The notes: a model not told the origin generated them from the sequence alone. A stretch of DNA of 64,000 nt from an uncultured Lachnospiraceae bacterium (GCA_910584845.1 CAJUDH010000009.1:62001-126000), one strand, 5' to 3'. Shown: positions 17,587 to 27,129, counted from the stretch's first letter. Numbers and translations: made by a program.

Positions 17587-18548
17587 TGAAAGGGGTCGTC
17601 TATAACGGAAAAGAAGCCCTATTCAGGGACGATTTGCCTGTGCCAAGCCCTTGTGCTGCCCAGAGCCGGGTCCGTGTCTCCTACGGGGGCGTGTGCAGTA
17701 CGGACCGGGAGGTGCTAAAAGGGTACCGGCCGGATTTCCGGGGCGTTATGGGCCATGAATTTGTCGGGGTGGTGGAAAGTTCTTCCGACCCGGCCTGGGT
17801 GGGGAAAACGGTGGTGGGGGAGCTAAACGCGGGATGCGGCCGTTGCCTTTATTGCCGGACGGGGCGGGAGAAGCATTGCCCGGACAGGAAAGTTATGGGT
17901 ATGGCCGGCAAAGACGGCTGCTTTGCCGAGTACCTGGTTGTGGAAACCCGCCTGCTCCATCCGGTGCCGCCGGGGCTTCCCATGGCAGACGCGTTGTGGA
18001 CCGAACCTTTGGCAGCCGCGTTGGAGGTGCCCCGGCAGGTACATATAGACCCCGGCACTTGCATTGCCGTCATCGGGGACGGGCGGCTGGCTTATCTGTG
18101 TGCCAGCGTGCTGCATCTTTACGGGGTGGACCTGACCGTGGTAGGAAAGCACGCAAGTAAGCTGGAGCGGTTTGCCGGCCTGGGGAAGACGGCCTTGATA
18201 CCCGAACCAGAGGGGGAAGGGGCCTTTTCGGATACTTATGAGGTCGTGGTGGAGGCTTCCGGCTCCCCGTCCGGGCTGGAGCTGGCCTCCAGGCTTGTGC
18301 GCAGGCAGGGGACCATTGTGCTGAAAAGCACCTATGCCGGCCGGGCTACGGTGGATATGAGCCAGTTTGTGGTAAATGAAGTTACGATAGTAGGCAGCCG
18401 GTGCGGCCCTTTTGGACCGGCCCTCCGGCTGTTGGAAAAAGGGCTAATCAAACTTCCCCCTACGGAATTTTACAGGCTGGAGGAACAAAAAGCCGCTTTT
18501 GACTCCCGGTCGTTTAAGGCAGGGTTTTGTATAGGCGGCCCGGAATAA
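17586..18548 (+). CDS. Zinc-dependent medium-chain alcohol dehydrogenase
   Basis: MDR-family oxidoreductase. The catalytic zinc ligands are in GGVCSTDREVL and MGHEFVG; all four structural zinc cysteines appear in CGRCLYCRTGREKHC. The Rossmann fold begins at IAVIGDGRLAYLCASVL. At 320 residues it is somewhat shorter than the 340-350 usual for the family. Its ATG overlaps the aldolase stop (TGATG), so the two are translationally coupled. This fits reduction of the aldehyde released by the aldolase, for example methylthioacetaldehyde to methylthioethanol; substrate is inferred only from context. Confidence 0.85.
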   Translation: MKGVVYNGKEALFRDDLPVPSPCAAQSRVRVSYGGVCSTDREVLKGYRPDFRGVMGHEFVGVVESSSDPAWVGKTVVGELNAGCGRCLYCRTGREKHCPDRKVMGMAGKDGCFAEYLVVETRLLHPVPPGLPMADALWTEPLAAALEVPRQVHIDPGTCIAVIGDGRLAYLCASVLHLYGVDLTVVGKHASKLERFAGLGKTALIPEPEGEGAFSDTYEVVVEASGSPSGLELASRLVRRQGTIVLKSTYAGRATVDMSQFVVNEVTIVGSRCGPFGPALRLLEKGLIKLPPTEFYRLEEQKAAFDSRSFKAGFCIGGPE

Positions 18549-18610
18549 ATAGGGAAACCGGCCCAGGCAGGGCCGGGGAAGTATGGGCGGCAACGGAGAA
18601 AGGGGTAGGG

Positions 18611-19675
18611 ATGGATCCATTAAAGCAAATTACACATATAGACAATGTAAAGCTAGGGGAGGATGGCGCTTCGGTGGTGGTTATTGACCAGACGAGGCTG
18701 CCGGGGGCCACCGAATATTTAGTGCTTTGCACGGCAAAAGAGATATATGACGCCATTTATGAGCTGAAAGTCCGGGGGGCGCCGGCCATTGGCATTTGCG
18801 CCGGTTATGGCATCTATGTGCTGGCCAGGTCCATTGCCACAGAGGACTACGGGCTATTTTACCGGAAGTTCCGGGAATACAAAGAGTACCTGGATTCGGC
18901 CCGGCCTACGGCGGTAAATTTGGGGTGGGCCTTAAACCGGATGGAACAGGTGGTGTTGGGGCATAAGGACCGGCCGGTAAAAGAGATTTTGGGGCTTTTG
19001 GAACAGGAATGCCGGCTGATCCAACAAGAGGACATGGAAATGTGCCGTGCCATTTCGGAATACGGCTTGTCCCTGCTTTGCGACGGGGACGGCATATTGA
19101 CCCACTGCAATGCGGGGCCGCTGGCTACGTCCCGCTATGGGACGGCCCTGGGGCCGCTTTTCCTGGGGAAAGAACGGGGGATGGAATTCCATGTGTTCGC
19201 CGACGAGACAAGGCCTCTGCTGCAAGGGGCCAGGCTGACTTCTTATGAGCTGCAAAAAGCCGGGATTGACGTGACGCTGATCTGCGACAATATGGCAAGC
19301 CTGGTAATGAAAAACGGTTGGGTCCAGGCCTGCTTTGTGGGCTGCGACCGGGTGGCGGCCAACGGGGACGCCGCCAATAAAATCGGCACCAGTGGGGTAG
19401 CCATCCTGGCGAAATATTACAATATCCCTTTTTATGTCCTGGGCCCCAGCTCAACCATTGACCTCAACTGTAAAACAGGGGAAGATATTCGGATCGAGCT
19501 GCGCAAACCGGAAGAAATCAAGGAAAAATTTTATCAACAGCCCATGGCGCCCCCCGAAGTGAAATGCTACAATCCTGCTTTTGATGTGACAGACCATAGC
19601 CTGATTACCGGGATTGTAACAGAAAAAGGCATTTTAAAGCCTCCTTATACAGAAAGCCTGCGGAAATTTTTGTAA
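18611..19675 (+). CDS. mtnA: S-methyl-5-thioribose-1-phosphate isomerase MtnA
   Basis: Converts 5-methylthioribose-1-phosphate (or the 5-deoxyribose analogue) to the ribulose form. Family signatures: VRGAPAIGICAGYG, RPTAVNLGWALNRM, catalytic Cys in THCNAGPLATSRYGTALG, the catalytic Asp in GCDRVAANGDAANKIGT, and DLNCKTGEDI near the C-terminus. ATG 18611 follows AAAGGGG; upstream in-frame codons overlap the dehydrogenase end without an SD. MtnA between an aldolase/dehydrogenase pair and a nucleoside importer points to salvage of methylthioadenosine or 5'-deoxyadenosine. Confidence 0.9.
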   Translation: MDPLKQITHIDNVKLGEDGASVVVIDQTRLPGATEYLVLCTAKEIYDAIYELKVRGAPAIGICAGYGIYVLARSIATEDYGLFYRKFREYKEYLDSARPTAVNLGWALNRMEQVVLGHKDRPVKEILGLLEQECRLIQQEDMEMCRAISEYGLSLLCDGDGILTHCNAGPLATSRYGTALGPLFLGKERGMEFHVFADETRPLLQGARLTSYELQKAGIDVTLICDNMASLVMKNGWVQACFVGCDRVAANGDAANKIGTSGVAILAKYYNIPFYVLGPSSTIDLNCKTGEDIRIELRKPEEIKEKFYQQPMAPPEVKCYNPAFDVTDHSLITGIVTEKGILKPPYTESLRKFL

Positions 19676-19791
19676 AGGGAGGCCATAGCCTTTGCCCCTG
19701 CCGGCGGGGGTTAAAAAGGCCCCCCGGGCGCCGCTTTGGGGGCCGGCGCTCACGAAAGCCAGGGGCTGCAAAATTAAACAAGAAAAACTCC

Positions 19792-19820
19792 TTGTAATTT
19801 GTCGGGATTCGTAGTACAAA
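19792..19820 (+). promoter_or_regulatory. Probable promoter for the nucleoside-binding lipoprotein gene
   Basis: TTGTAA, 17 bases, TACAAA, 40 bases before the start codon, after a GC-rich inverted repeat (GGCCCCC/GGGGGCC, about 19718-19744) that could end mtnA transcripts. Confidence 0.5.
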
Positions 19821-19860
19821 TAGAGTGGGTTCTATTTTACCAGAAAAGGAGAGAATTACA

Positions 19861-21075
19861 ATGAAAAAATTCGTAAGTGTTGTGTTTAGCCTGGCGTTGG
19901 CAGGGGCGCTGCTCACCGGCTGCGGAGGTTCCCAGGCGCCGGAAACCACGGCGGCCCCCAACGAGGCTGCCGGGACAGAGGCTGTAAAGGAAGAAAAAGG
20001 GCCTTCCGAAGAGGGGCAGGAGGCCGCCGGTGAAACGGCAGGGGCGTTGAAAATCGCCATTGTCAGCAGCCCGTCCGGGGTGGATGACGGCTCTTTTAAC
20101 GAGGACAATTATAACGGCATTTTGGCGTTTATCGAATCCCATCCGGATTCCACGGTGACCCCGGTCCGTGAAGAGACAGGGGACACCACGGCGGCAGTGC
20201 AGGCAGTGCAGGATATTGTGGCGGATTACGACGTGATTGTGTGCTGCGGATTCCAGTTTGCAGCCATCGGCGCCATTGCCACAGATAACCCGGACGTTAA
20301 GTTTTTGCTGGTGGACTCTTACCCAAGCGATGCGGAAGGCACAGAAGTGGCCTGCGACAACGTGTATGCCATGACTTTCAAAGAGCAGGAGAGCGGTTTC
20401 TTTGCAGGGGTGGCGGCGGCTTTGGAGACCCAGACCGGCAAGGTGGCTGTGGTCAACGGCATTGCCTACCCTTCTAACGTAAACTACCAATACGGTTTTG
20501 AGTCCGGCGTCAACTATGCCAATGCCAAACTGGGCGCCAACGCCGAGGCAGTGGAGATCGCTTCTTACGCCGGTACGGATGTGACCAACGCCAATGTAGG
20601 CGGAAACTATGTAGGGAGCTTTGCCGACGAAGCCACAGGCAAGGTAGTAGGCAAGGCCCTGATCGACGAGGGCTGCGACGTAATCTTCGTGGCTGCTGGC
20701 GGGTCCGGCAACGGCGTGTTTACGGCTGCCAAGGAGGCCAGCGGCGTGAAAGTCATCGGCTGTGACGTGGACCAATATGATGACGGCGTCAACGGCGCGG
20801 ACAATATTATCCTGACTTCCGGCCTGAAAGTAATGGGCATGAACGTGGAAAAACAGCTGAACGCCATTTCCGACGGGACTTTTGCCGGCGGCAACGTACT
20901 CTTGGGCGCGGATACCGACTCCACCGGGTTTGTAAAGGAAGAAGGAAGGCACCAGATGTCAGAAGAGACGATCAAGGCCTTGGACGAGGCTTATGGGCTG
21001 GTGAAAGACGGGACCATTGTCCCCGCTGCCAACTTTAACAATATTCAGCCGGATAATTTTCCGGGGCTTAATTGA
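19861..21075 (+). CDS. BMP family lipoprotein, nucleoside-binding component of an ABC importer
   Basis: Extracellular solute receptor. Signal peptide MKKFVSVVFSLALAGALLTGC with the lipobox Cys at about residue 21, then an acidic linker. The BMP (PnrA-like) core starts KIAIVSSPSGVDDGSFNE, where family members contact the purine nucleoside; later segments include VVNGIAYPSNVNYQYGFESG and VIFVAAGGSGNGVF, also typical. 404 residues. It precedes the matching ATPase and permeases, separated by a strong terminator, which should make receptor transcripts more abundant than membrane components. Confidence 0.92.
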   Translation: MKKFVSVVFSLALAGALLTGCGGSQAPETTAAPNEAAGTEAVKEEKGPSEEGQEAAGETAGALKIAIVSSPSGVDDGSFNEDNYNGILAFIESHPDSTVTPVREETGDTTAAVQAVQDIVADYDVIVCCGFQFAAIGAIATDNPDVKFLLVDSYPSDAEGTEVACDNVYAMTFKEQESGFFAGVAAALETQTGKVAVVNGIAYPSNVNYQYGFESGVNYANAKLGANAEAVEIASYAGTDVTNANVGGNYVGSFADEATGKVVGKALIDEGCDVIFVAAGGSGNGVFTAAKEASGVKVIGCDVDQYDDGVNGADNIILTSGLKVMGMNVEKQLNAISDGTFAGGNVLLGADTDSTGFVKEEGRHQMSEETIKALDEAYGLVKDGTIVPAANFNNIQPDNFPGLN

Positions 21076-21188
21076 TCGAAACGTTTGAGCCGTGGGCGAT
21101 AGATGAAAAGCAAGTTGCCAACATGTTGAAAACAGGAAAACAGTATGGCTGAATGGCTGCGGTTGACGGGACGGCTTTAAGGCGGAGT

Positions 21189-21234
21189 ATCCAGGGAAAC
21201 GCGCCGATGGCGTGTTTCCCTGGATTTTTTGTTT
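21189..21234 (+). terminator. Strong terminator between receptor and ATPase genes
   Basis: ATCCAGGGAAACGCGCC pairs with GGCGTGTTTCCCTGGAT over about 17 bp, followed by TTTTTGTTTT. Since the importer ATPase has no clear promoter of its own, this probably acts as a partial terminator that adjusts subunit ratios. Confidence 0.9.
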
Positions 21235-21394
21235 TCCTGTGAAGGGGCTGCCCGGCTTTCATAGGCAGGTATGGATACCATGCAGCCGTGCCGGCGTGGC
21301 TGCCGGGCGAAAGCCGTATTGCGGCCAAGGGCGGCAATACGCTTTGCAGGAAAGGTTTCAGACCATTTAAGCTTTCAATAGGAGGAGGGATGGC

Positions 21395-22936
21395 ATGCCA
21401 GAATATATCATCGAGATGAAGCATATTACCAAACGTTTTCCTGGCATTGTGGCCAATGACGACGTGACGCTGCAAATCAAAAAAGGGGAAATTTTCGCCC
21501 TTTTGGGGGAAAACGGGGCGGGGAAATCGACCCTGATGAGCATGCTGTTCGGGATGTACGAACCGGACGAGGGGGAGATCTGGATCCGCGGAAAAAAGGA
21601 ACGGATCACATCGCCCAGCTATGCCACCAGGCTGAATATCGGTATGGTGCACCAACATTTTAAACTGGTGGAAAATTATACGGTTACTGAAAATATTATC
21701 CTGGGCCTGAAGGACCAAAGCCGCCTGCTGGGTTTTTTGCCCTACCTGGACTTGAAAAAGGCGGACGGGAAGATACAAGACCTTTCCCGCAGGTATGGGC
21801 TGGAAGTCAACCCTACGGACGTGGTCGAGGATTTGAACGTGTCCGTGCAGCAGCGGGTGGAGATCCTGAAAATGCTTTACCGGGAGGCGGAAATCCTGAT
21901 TTTCGACGAACCTACGGCTGTCCTTACGCCTCAGGAAATCGAATTTTTGCTGGACATTATCCGGGGGTTGCGGGAAAATGGGAAAACGATTATTTTGATT
22001 ACCCACAAGCTGGAAGAGATCAAAAAAGTTGCGGACCGGTGCGGTATCTTGAACCATGGCCGGCTGGTGGACGTGCTGGACGTGGCTTCTACTTCTACGA
22101 AAAAGATGGCCAATTTGATGGTGGGCCGGGAAGTGTCTTTTTCCGTGGATAAAAAGGGGCCTTCTTACCAGGGGACGGTATTGGAAGTGAAAAATTTAAC
22201 CGTTAAGAACCAAGACGGGTTTGAAGTGGTGAAAGATGTGTCCTTTTCCGTGCGGGGCGGGGAGATTTTTGCCATTGCCGGGGTGTCGGGGAACGGCCAG
22301 GTAGAGATCGCGGATGCCATTGCCGGGCTGGAGAAAGCGGCGGAAGGCTCCATATGGCTAAACGGTACGGATATTACCCACTATGGCATCCGCAAAAGGA
22401 CTTTGGAGGGCATCTCCTATATACCGGAGGACAGGCAGGCCTTTGGGCTGGTGCTGGATTTTACTTTGGGGGAAAACCTGGCTTTGAAAGATTATTTCCG
22501 GGAACCTTTTTCCCGCAAAGGGATATTAAACCAGGGGGAATTTGAACGGTATGGGCAAGAACTGATCGAACGCTACGACATCCGCAGCGGCCAGGGGGTA
22601 AAAACCGTGGTGCGCTCCATGAGCGGAGGCAACCAGCAAAAGGCGATTATCGGCCGGGAAATAGAACTAAAGTCCCCGTTGATGATTTTTGTACAGCCGA
22701 CCCGGGGGCTGGACATCGGGGCGATTGAAAATATCCACAGGCAGATGATACAAGAACGGGACGAGGGCAAGGCCATCCTGCTCATTTCCCTGGAACTGGA
22801 CGAGATCATGGACTGCGCGGATACCATCGGGGTAATTTACAACGGGCAAATTCAAAAGATTGCAGATGCCAGGGAACTGACGGCCAACCAGGTCGGAGAA
22901 TTTATGATGGGGGTAAAATCGGATGAAAGGAAATAA
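21395..22936 (+). CDS. Nucleoside ABC transporter ATP-binding protein (tandem ATPase)
   Basis: Two fused ABC domains as in NupA/BmpA-system ATPases. The first has Walker A GENGAGKST, a degenerate signature VSVQQRVEIL and Walker B LIFDEPTAVLTPQE. The second has GVSGNGQVEIA, signature MSGGNQQKAIIGREI and IFVQPTRGLDIGA; the altered second Walker motifs are normal for this family. 513 residues. SD GGAGGAGGG precedes ATG 21395. It overlaps the first permease gene by 14 bases. Confidence 0.93.
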   Translation: MPEYIIEMKHITKRFPGIVANDDVTLQIKKGEIFALLGENGAGKSTLMSMLFGMYEPDEGEIWIRGKKERITSPSYATRLNIGMVHQHFKLVENYTVTENIILGLKDQSRLLGFLPYLDLKKADGKIQDLSRRYGLEVNPTDVVEDLNVSVQQRVEILKMLYREAEILIFDEPTAVLTPQEIEFLLDIIRGLRENGKTIILITHKLEEIKKVADRCGILNHGRLVDVLDVASTSTKKMANLMVGREVSFSVDKKGPSYQGTVLEVKNLTVKNQDGFEVVKDVSFSVRGGEIFAIAGVSGNGQVEIADAIAGLEKAAEGSIWLNGTDITHYGIRKRTLEGISYIPEDRQAFGLVLDFTLGENLALKDYFREPFSRKGILNQGEFERYGQELIERYDIRSGQGVKTVVRSMSGGNQQKAIIGREIELKSPLMIFVQPTRGLDIGAIENIHRQMIQERDEGKAILLISLELDEIMDCADTIGVIYNGQIQKIADARELTANQVGEFMMGVKSDERK

Positions 22937-24071
22937 ACACGGTATCAAGCGTGGATTTGTGCGGCTTTTGGGCGATGGGCGTTACCAGGCGGTCAGCATA
23001 CCGGTTTTTGCCATTGTGTTAAGCCTGCTGGCAGGCGCCGCGGTAATCTTGCTTTTGGGGAAAAACCCCCTGGCCGCATACCAGAACCTGCTGCAGGGTT
23101 CCGGGATCCTCCCCAAGCCCAGCTATGCAGGCTATAAAAGCATGGTGACGGACTTTACCAGTTTCCTGAACGCCTGGACCCCCATGCTGTTTGCTTCTTT
23201 GTCGGTGGCTGTGGCGTTGCGGGCAGGGCTGTTCAACATTGGCGTGTCAGGCCAGATGCTGGCTGCCGGGTTTATTGCCACGCTGACCGTAGGGTATAGC
23301 CCCCTTGGGGCTGTGGCGGCCAAACCCTTGGTACTGGCAGTGGGGGTTTTGGTTGGCATGGCGGTAGGCGGGGCCATCGGATGGCTGAAACATAAGTTCA
23401 ACATCAACGAAGTGGTTTCTTCCATCATGTTAAATTATATCGCCCAGTATGTGATCAGCTTTTTTATCAATACTTATTATGTAAATCCGGTTTCCCGCCA
23501 ATCCAACGCCGTTTCCCGGGCGGCCCGCCTTACCTTAATGGATACTCCGGTGGGGAATTTGAAAATGGACATCCCTTTGGGGATCCTGTTGGCATTGCTG
23601 ACGGCGTTTTTGATCCAGTTCCTCCTGGAGCGGACGGTGTTTGGCTATGAGGTCAAATGTGTGGGCATTAACCAGAACGCCGCCAGATATGCGGGGGTCC
23701 AGGTAGGGAAAAGCGTGGTTTCGGCCATGGTGCTTTCCGGCGCGCTGGCCGGGCTGGCCGGGGCTACCTATTACCTGGGGTATTTTGGTTCGATCCAGCC
23801 CCGGGTGCTGCCCAGTACGGGGTTTGACGCGGTGGCCGTGTCCTTGCTGGCCAACAGCCATCCCATAGGGATTATTTTCTCTTCTTTCCTGATTACCATT
23901 ATCAGCAAAGGCAGCACATATATGAGTTCTTCTTCCGGGTTGGAATCGGAGATCGCATCGGTAATCACCGGGGTGATTCTGCTGTTTTCCGCTTGCGGGG
24001 CTTTTATCCGCTATAAAGTGAAAAGCTGGAAAGACGAGCTGGCGGAAGCAAATGAAGGGAGGCAGCGCTGA
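22923..24071 (+). CDS. Nucleoside ABC transporter permease 1 (NupB/BPD_transp_2 type)
   Basis: About nine to ten hydrophobic helices. GLFNIGVSGQMLAAGF, KFNINEVVSSIMLNYIA, GINQNAARYAGV and GALAGLAGATYYLG are motifs of the branched-chain/nucleoside permease family. 382 residues, with an N-terminal extension before the core, as usual for the larger of the two permeases. Translationally coupled to the ATPase upstream and the second permease downstream. Confidence 0.92.
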   Translation: MKGNKHGIKRGFVRLLGDGRYQAVSIPVFAIVLSLLAGAAVILLLGKNPLAAYQNLLQGSGILPKPSYAGYKSMVTDFTSFLNAWTPMLFASLSVAVALRAGLFNIGVSGQMLAAGFIATLTVGYSPLGAVAAKPLVLAVGVLVGMAVGGAIGWLKHKFNINEVVSSIMLNYIAQYVISFFINTYYVNPVSRQSNAVSRAARLTLMDTPVGNLKMDIPLGILLALLTAFLIQFLLERTVFGYEVKCVGINQNAARYAGVQVGKSVVSAMVLSGALAGLAGATYYLGYFGSIQPRVLPSTGFDAVAVSLLANSHPIGIIFSSFLITIISKGSTYMSSSSGLESEIASVITGVILLFSACGAFIRYKVKSWKDELAEANEGRQR

Positions 24072-25030
24072 TGGAACGGATTTTAATTGACGGATTGTCC
24101 TTTTCTTTGCCGTTGTTCATCATGGCTATCGGCGGCATATACAGTGAAAAAAGCGGGATTACCAACCTGGCCCTGGAAGGGCTGCAAGGCTTCGGGGCTT
24201 TCACCGGGGCTTTGGCGGCGGTGCTGGCAGCAGGATGGTTTGTGGACGGTTCCCAGGCCCCTTTTTATCTGGCCATGGTTTTTGCCGTCCTGGGGGGCAT
24301 GGCCTATTCCCTGCTCCACGGCCTGCTGTGCATCCGCTTTAAAGCGAACCAGGTAATCAGCGGCGTGGTCATCAATATTTTGGCCATGGCTTTGACGGCG
24401 TTTTTGACAAAATATATGAACCGCACGGTATTCGGCGCCGCGTCGGATAAATTTGTGCTGGGGGTCTCCCCCCGGATAACCGTCCCGGCCCTGTCTCAAA
24501 TTCCGGTGCTGGGGGCCGTGTTTACCGACGTCTATCCTTTTGAGGCAATCATTATCCTGGTGGCTGCCGCCGCCTGGTATGTGATGTATAAAACCCGTTA
24601 TGGCATGAACCTGCGGGCCTGTGGGGAAAACCCCCATGCGGTTGACGCCGCCGGGCTGGATGTGGGGAGGATACGGCTGATTGCGGTCATGGTATCCGGA
24701 GGGCTTTCCGGGCTGGCCGGGATTTCTTTTGCCTATTCGATTTCAGCCAATTTTTCTTCCAGCATTTATGTGGGGTACGGATATTTGGCCATCGCCGGGC
24801 TTATATTCGGAAATTGGGCTATTTTGCCCACTTTAGGGTCTTGCCTGCTGTTTGGATTTGCCCGGTCGGGGGGATATTATCTGGTACAGAGGATGCAGAT
24901 GCCCAGCAGCTATTCAGACCTGGTGATGACTTTACCTTATGTGGTCACGTTGCTTTTGCTTATGTTTTTCTCCCGGTATAACCGCGCTCCAAAAGCGCTG
25001 GGGGAAATTTATGATAAAGGAAAGAGGTAG
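24071..25030 (+). CDS. Nucleoside ABC transporter permease 2 (NupC type)
   Basis: Shorter permease partner of 319 residues with KSGITNLALEGLQGFGAF, KANQVISGVVINILA, GENPHAVDAAGLDV and GGLSGLAGISFAYS motifs. Its ATG overlaps the permease 1 stop (TGATG). Four bases separate it from the deaminase gene, so transport and catabolism are co-expressed. Confidence 0.92.
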   Translation: MERILIDGLSFSLPLFIMAIGGIYSEKSGITNLALEGLQGFGAFTGALAAVLAAGWFVDGSQAPFYLAMVFAVLGGMAYSLLHGLLCIRFKANQVISGVVINILAMALTAFLTKYMNRTVFGAASDKFVLGVSPRITVPALSQIPVLGAVFTDVYPFEAIIILVAAAAWYVMYKTRYGMNLRACGENPHAVDAAGLDVGRIRLIAVMVSGGLSGLAGISFAYSISANFSSSIYVGYGYLAIAGLIFGNWAILPTLGSCLLFGFARSGGYYLVQRMQMPSSYSDLVMTLPYVVTLLLLMFFSRYNRAPKALGEIYDKGKR

Positions 25031-25033
25031 TAG

Positions 25034-26305
25034 ATGGACATTCGGTTTTATCAAGGAAAAATCCTGCCTATGGATGGCAGCGGGGAAGTGGCCCAGGGGG
25101 AAGTCTGGGTAAAAGGGGGGAAAATCGCTTACGTGGGTCCCCAAAAGCCCAATGGGGAGAAGTGGGACCGGGAGGTAAACCTGGAGGGGAACTTGATCCT
25201 CCCTGGGTTTGTCAATGCCCATACCCATTCGGCCATGACGTTTTTGCGTTCTTTTGCAGATGACCTGCCGCTGCAGGAATGGCTGCAGCGCCAGGTCTTC
25301 CCCATGGAGGCAAAGCTTACGGGGGAAGACGTCTACTGGCTGTCGAAACTGGCAATCCTGGAGTATTTGACCAGCGGCATTACGGCTAACTTTGATATGT
25401 ATTTTTATCCGGAAATGATTGCCAGGGCTTCCGTGGAATGTGGCTTCCGGACCACCTTGGTCAGCAGCCTCAATAATTTCCACTCTTCTTTGGAGGAGCT
25501 GGAACAGGAATACCAGAGGTTTAACCATTACCATAGCCGGATCCGGTATTGCCTTGGGTTCCATGCCGAATACACGACTTCCGAAGACCTGCTGGAAGGG
25601 GTGGCAGCCCTGGCAGAAAAATACCACGCCCCGGTATTTGCCCACAATTCGGAGACGCGCAGCGAAGTGGAACAATGCCTAAAAAGGCATGGGAAAACCC
25701 CCACGGCCTATATGGATTCTTTGGGCCTGTTTTCCTACGGCGGAGGCGGCTACCATTGTGTATACATGACCGAGGAAGACATGGATATTTTTCGCCGGCG
25801 CGGTTTAACGGCTGTTACCAACCCCGGCTCCAACACGAAATTGGCCAGTGGGGTCGCCCCTTTAGCCCAGATGATGAAAAAAGGCGTCAACCTGGCTATC
25901 GGCACCGACGGGCCGGCCAGCAACAATTGCCTGGACATGTTCAGGGAAATGTTCCTGGCCACCGGTTTGGCCAAGCTCCGGGAAAACGATGCGGCGGCAG
26001 TCCCGGCGGAGCGGGTGCTGGAGATGGCGGTGAAAGGCGGGGCCCGCGCCCTGGGCCTGGACCAATGCGGGTGCCTGGCAGAAGGGAATTTGGCGGACCT
26101 GGTGGTGATTGACTTGCACCAGCCCAACATGCAGCCCATGAACCATGTGGCGAAGAACCTGGTTTACAGCGGAAGCAAGCAAAACGTTAAGATGACTATG
26201 GTTGACGGGCAGGTGCTCTATGAGGACGGCAAATTTTTTGTAGGCACGGACCCCGAGGAGATTTACCGGAAAGCCAATGAAATTATAGGGCGGATGAAAG
26301 GATAG
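25034..26305 (+). CDS. mtaD: Amidohydrolase, likely 5-methylthioadenosine/S-adenosylhomocysteine deaminase
   Basis: Metal-dependent amidohydrolase of the MtaD/TrzN branch. Metal-binding HTHSAMTFLRSFADDLPLQEWL, later PVFAHNSETRSEVEQC, TNPGSNTKLASG and IGTDGPASNNCLDMF are all characteristic, and the metal Asp is in GTDGPAS. Predicted to convert MTA, SAH or 5'-deoxyadenosine to the inosine form. A phosphorylase would then yield the sugar-1-phosphate substrate of MtnA; no such phosphorylase is in the window. Co-transcribed with the nucleoside importer. Confidence 0.88.
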   Translation: MDIRFYQGKILPMDGSGEVAQGEVWVKGGKIAYVGPQKPNGEKWDREVNLEGNLILPGFVNAHTHSAMTFLRSFADDLPLQEWLQRQVFPMEAKLTGEDVYWLSKLAILEYLTSGITANFDMYFYPEMIARASVECGFRTTLVSSLNNFHSSLEELEQEYQRFNHYHSRIRYCLGFHAEYTTSEDLLEGVAALAEKYHAPVFAHNSETRSEVEQCLKRHGKTPTAYMDSLGLFSYGGGGYHCVYMTEEDMDIFRRRGLTAVTNPGSNTKLASGVAPLAQMMKKGVNLAIGTDGPASNNCLDMFREMFLATGLAKLRENDAAAVPAERVLEMAVKGGARALGLDQCGCLAEGNLADLVVIDLHQPNMQPMNHVAKNLVYSGSKQNVKMTMVDGQVLYEDGKFFVGTDPEEIYRKANEIIGRMKG

Positions 26306-26346
26306 GAAGGGAAAAGAATAAACATGGACGGAAGGATGAAAGGATC

Positions 26347-27129
26347 ATGATAAGACTTGTAGTATCCGATATTGACGGCACCCTTTTGGAAGACGGGGGG
26401 AACGAGCTGAATCCGGAATTGTTTTCTGTAATCTTAAAACTGAGGGAGCGGGGGATGCAGTTCGCAGCGGCTACCGGCAGGCAATGGGTCAGTATTGAGC
26501 GGGTGTTTGACCCGGTAAAAGAAAAAATCTTCTATTTATCAGACAATGGCGCTTATGTGGGCTGCCATGGCAGGAACCTGTACCTGAACACGGTGGACCC
26601 CCGGCTGGTCCGGCAGATGGCCAGGGATATTCAGGAGGCCGGGCTTTTAGCCATGATCAGCGGCCAGGACACGGTGTATATTGATGAAAAGGACACGGAG
26701 CTTTACGACTGGATGGTAAACGGCTACCGCTACCGGGCAAAGATGGTAAAAGACCTGACGGAGGTGGAAGACCAGTTTATTAAAGTTTCCGCCTACCAAA
26801 AGGCCGGTATTGAACCGGCCACAAAGAAGCTGCGGGAAAAATATGAAGGCCAGTTAAAAATCACCATTTCCGGGGATATGTGGATGGACTGTATGGCGCC
26901 AGGGGTTAATAAGGGGGTTGCGGTAAAGCTTTTGCAGGAGAGCTTGGGCATTTCCCCCAAGGAAACCATGGTGTTTGGCGACCAGTTGAACGATATGGAA
27001 ATGCTAAGCCAGGCTTATTACAGCTACGCGGTAGGGAATGCCAGGCCGGAGGTCAGGGCTGCGGCCCGGTTCCAGACAGACATAAACGTCAGGGACGGCG
27101 TGCTTAAAGTGCTCAAGCTGCTGATTTAA
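26347..27129 (+). CDS. Cof-type HAD phosphatase
   Basis: Haloacid dehalogenase hydrolase, Cof/YbiV type. The nucleophile motif is VVSDIDGTLLEDGG, motif II ATGRQ, and motif IV FGDQLNDMEML, with a C2 cap between. 260 residues. Usual substrates are sugar phosphates or flavin phosphates. It follows the deaminase by about 40 bases and may be co-transcribed, but a role in deoxynucleoside salvage is only a possibility. Confidence 0.9.
   Translation: MIRLVVSDIDGTLLEDGGNELNPELFSVILKLRERGMQFAAATGRQWVSIERVFDPVKEKIFYLSDNGAYVGCHGRNLYLNTVDPRLVRQMARDIQEAGLLAMISGQDTVYIDEKDTELYDWMVNGYRYRAKMVKDLTEVEDQFIKVSAYQKAGIEPATKKLREKYEGQLKITISGDMWMDCMAPGVNKGVAVKLLQESLGISPKETMVFGDQLNDMEMLSQAYYSYAVGNARPEVRAAARFQTDINVRDGVLKVLKLLI

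Noticed and set aside
16954..19675. Classical methionine salvage (MtnA-MtnB dehydratase) operon
   Set aside because: No mtnC, mtnW/X or mtnD type genes are present, and the zinc dehydrogenase between aldolase and MtnA fits the DHAP-shunt type better; MtnB activity is not excluded.
19837..20952. 371-residue minus-strand open frame
   Set aside because: Antisense shadow of the BMP lipoprotein gene.
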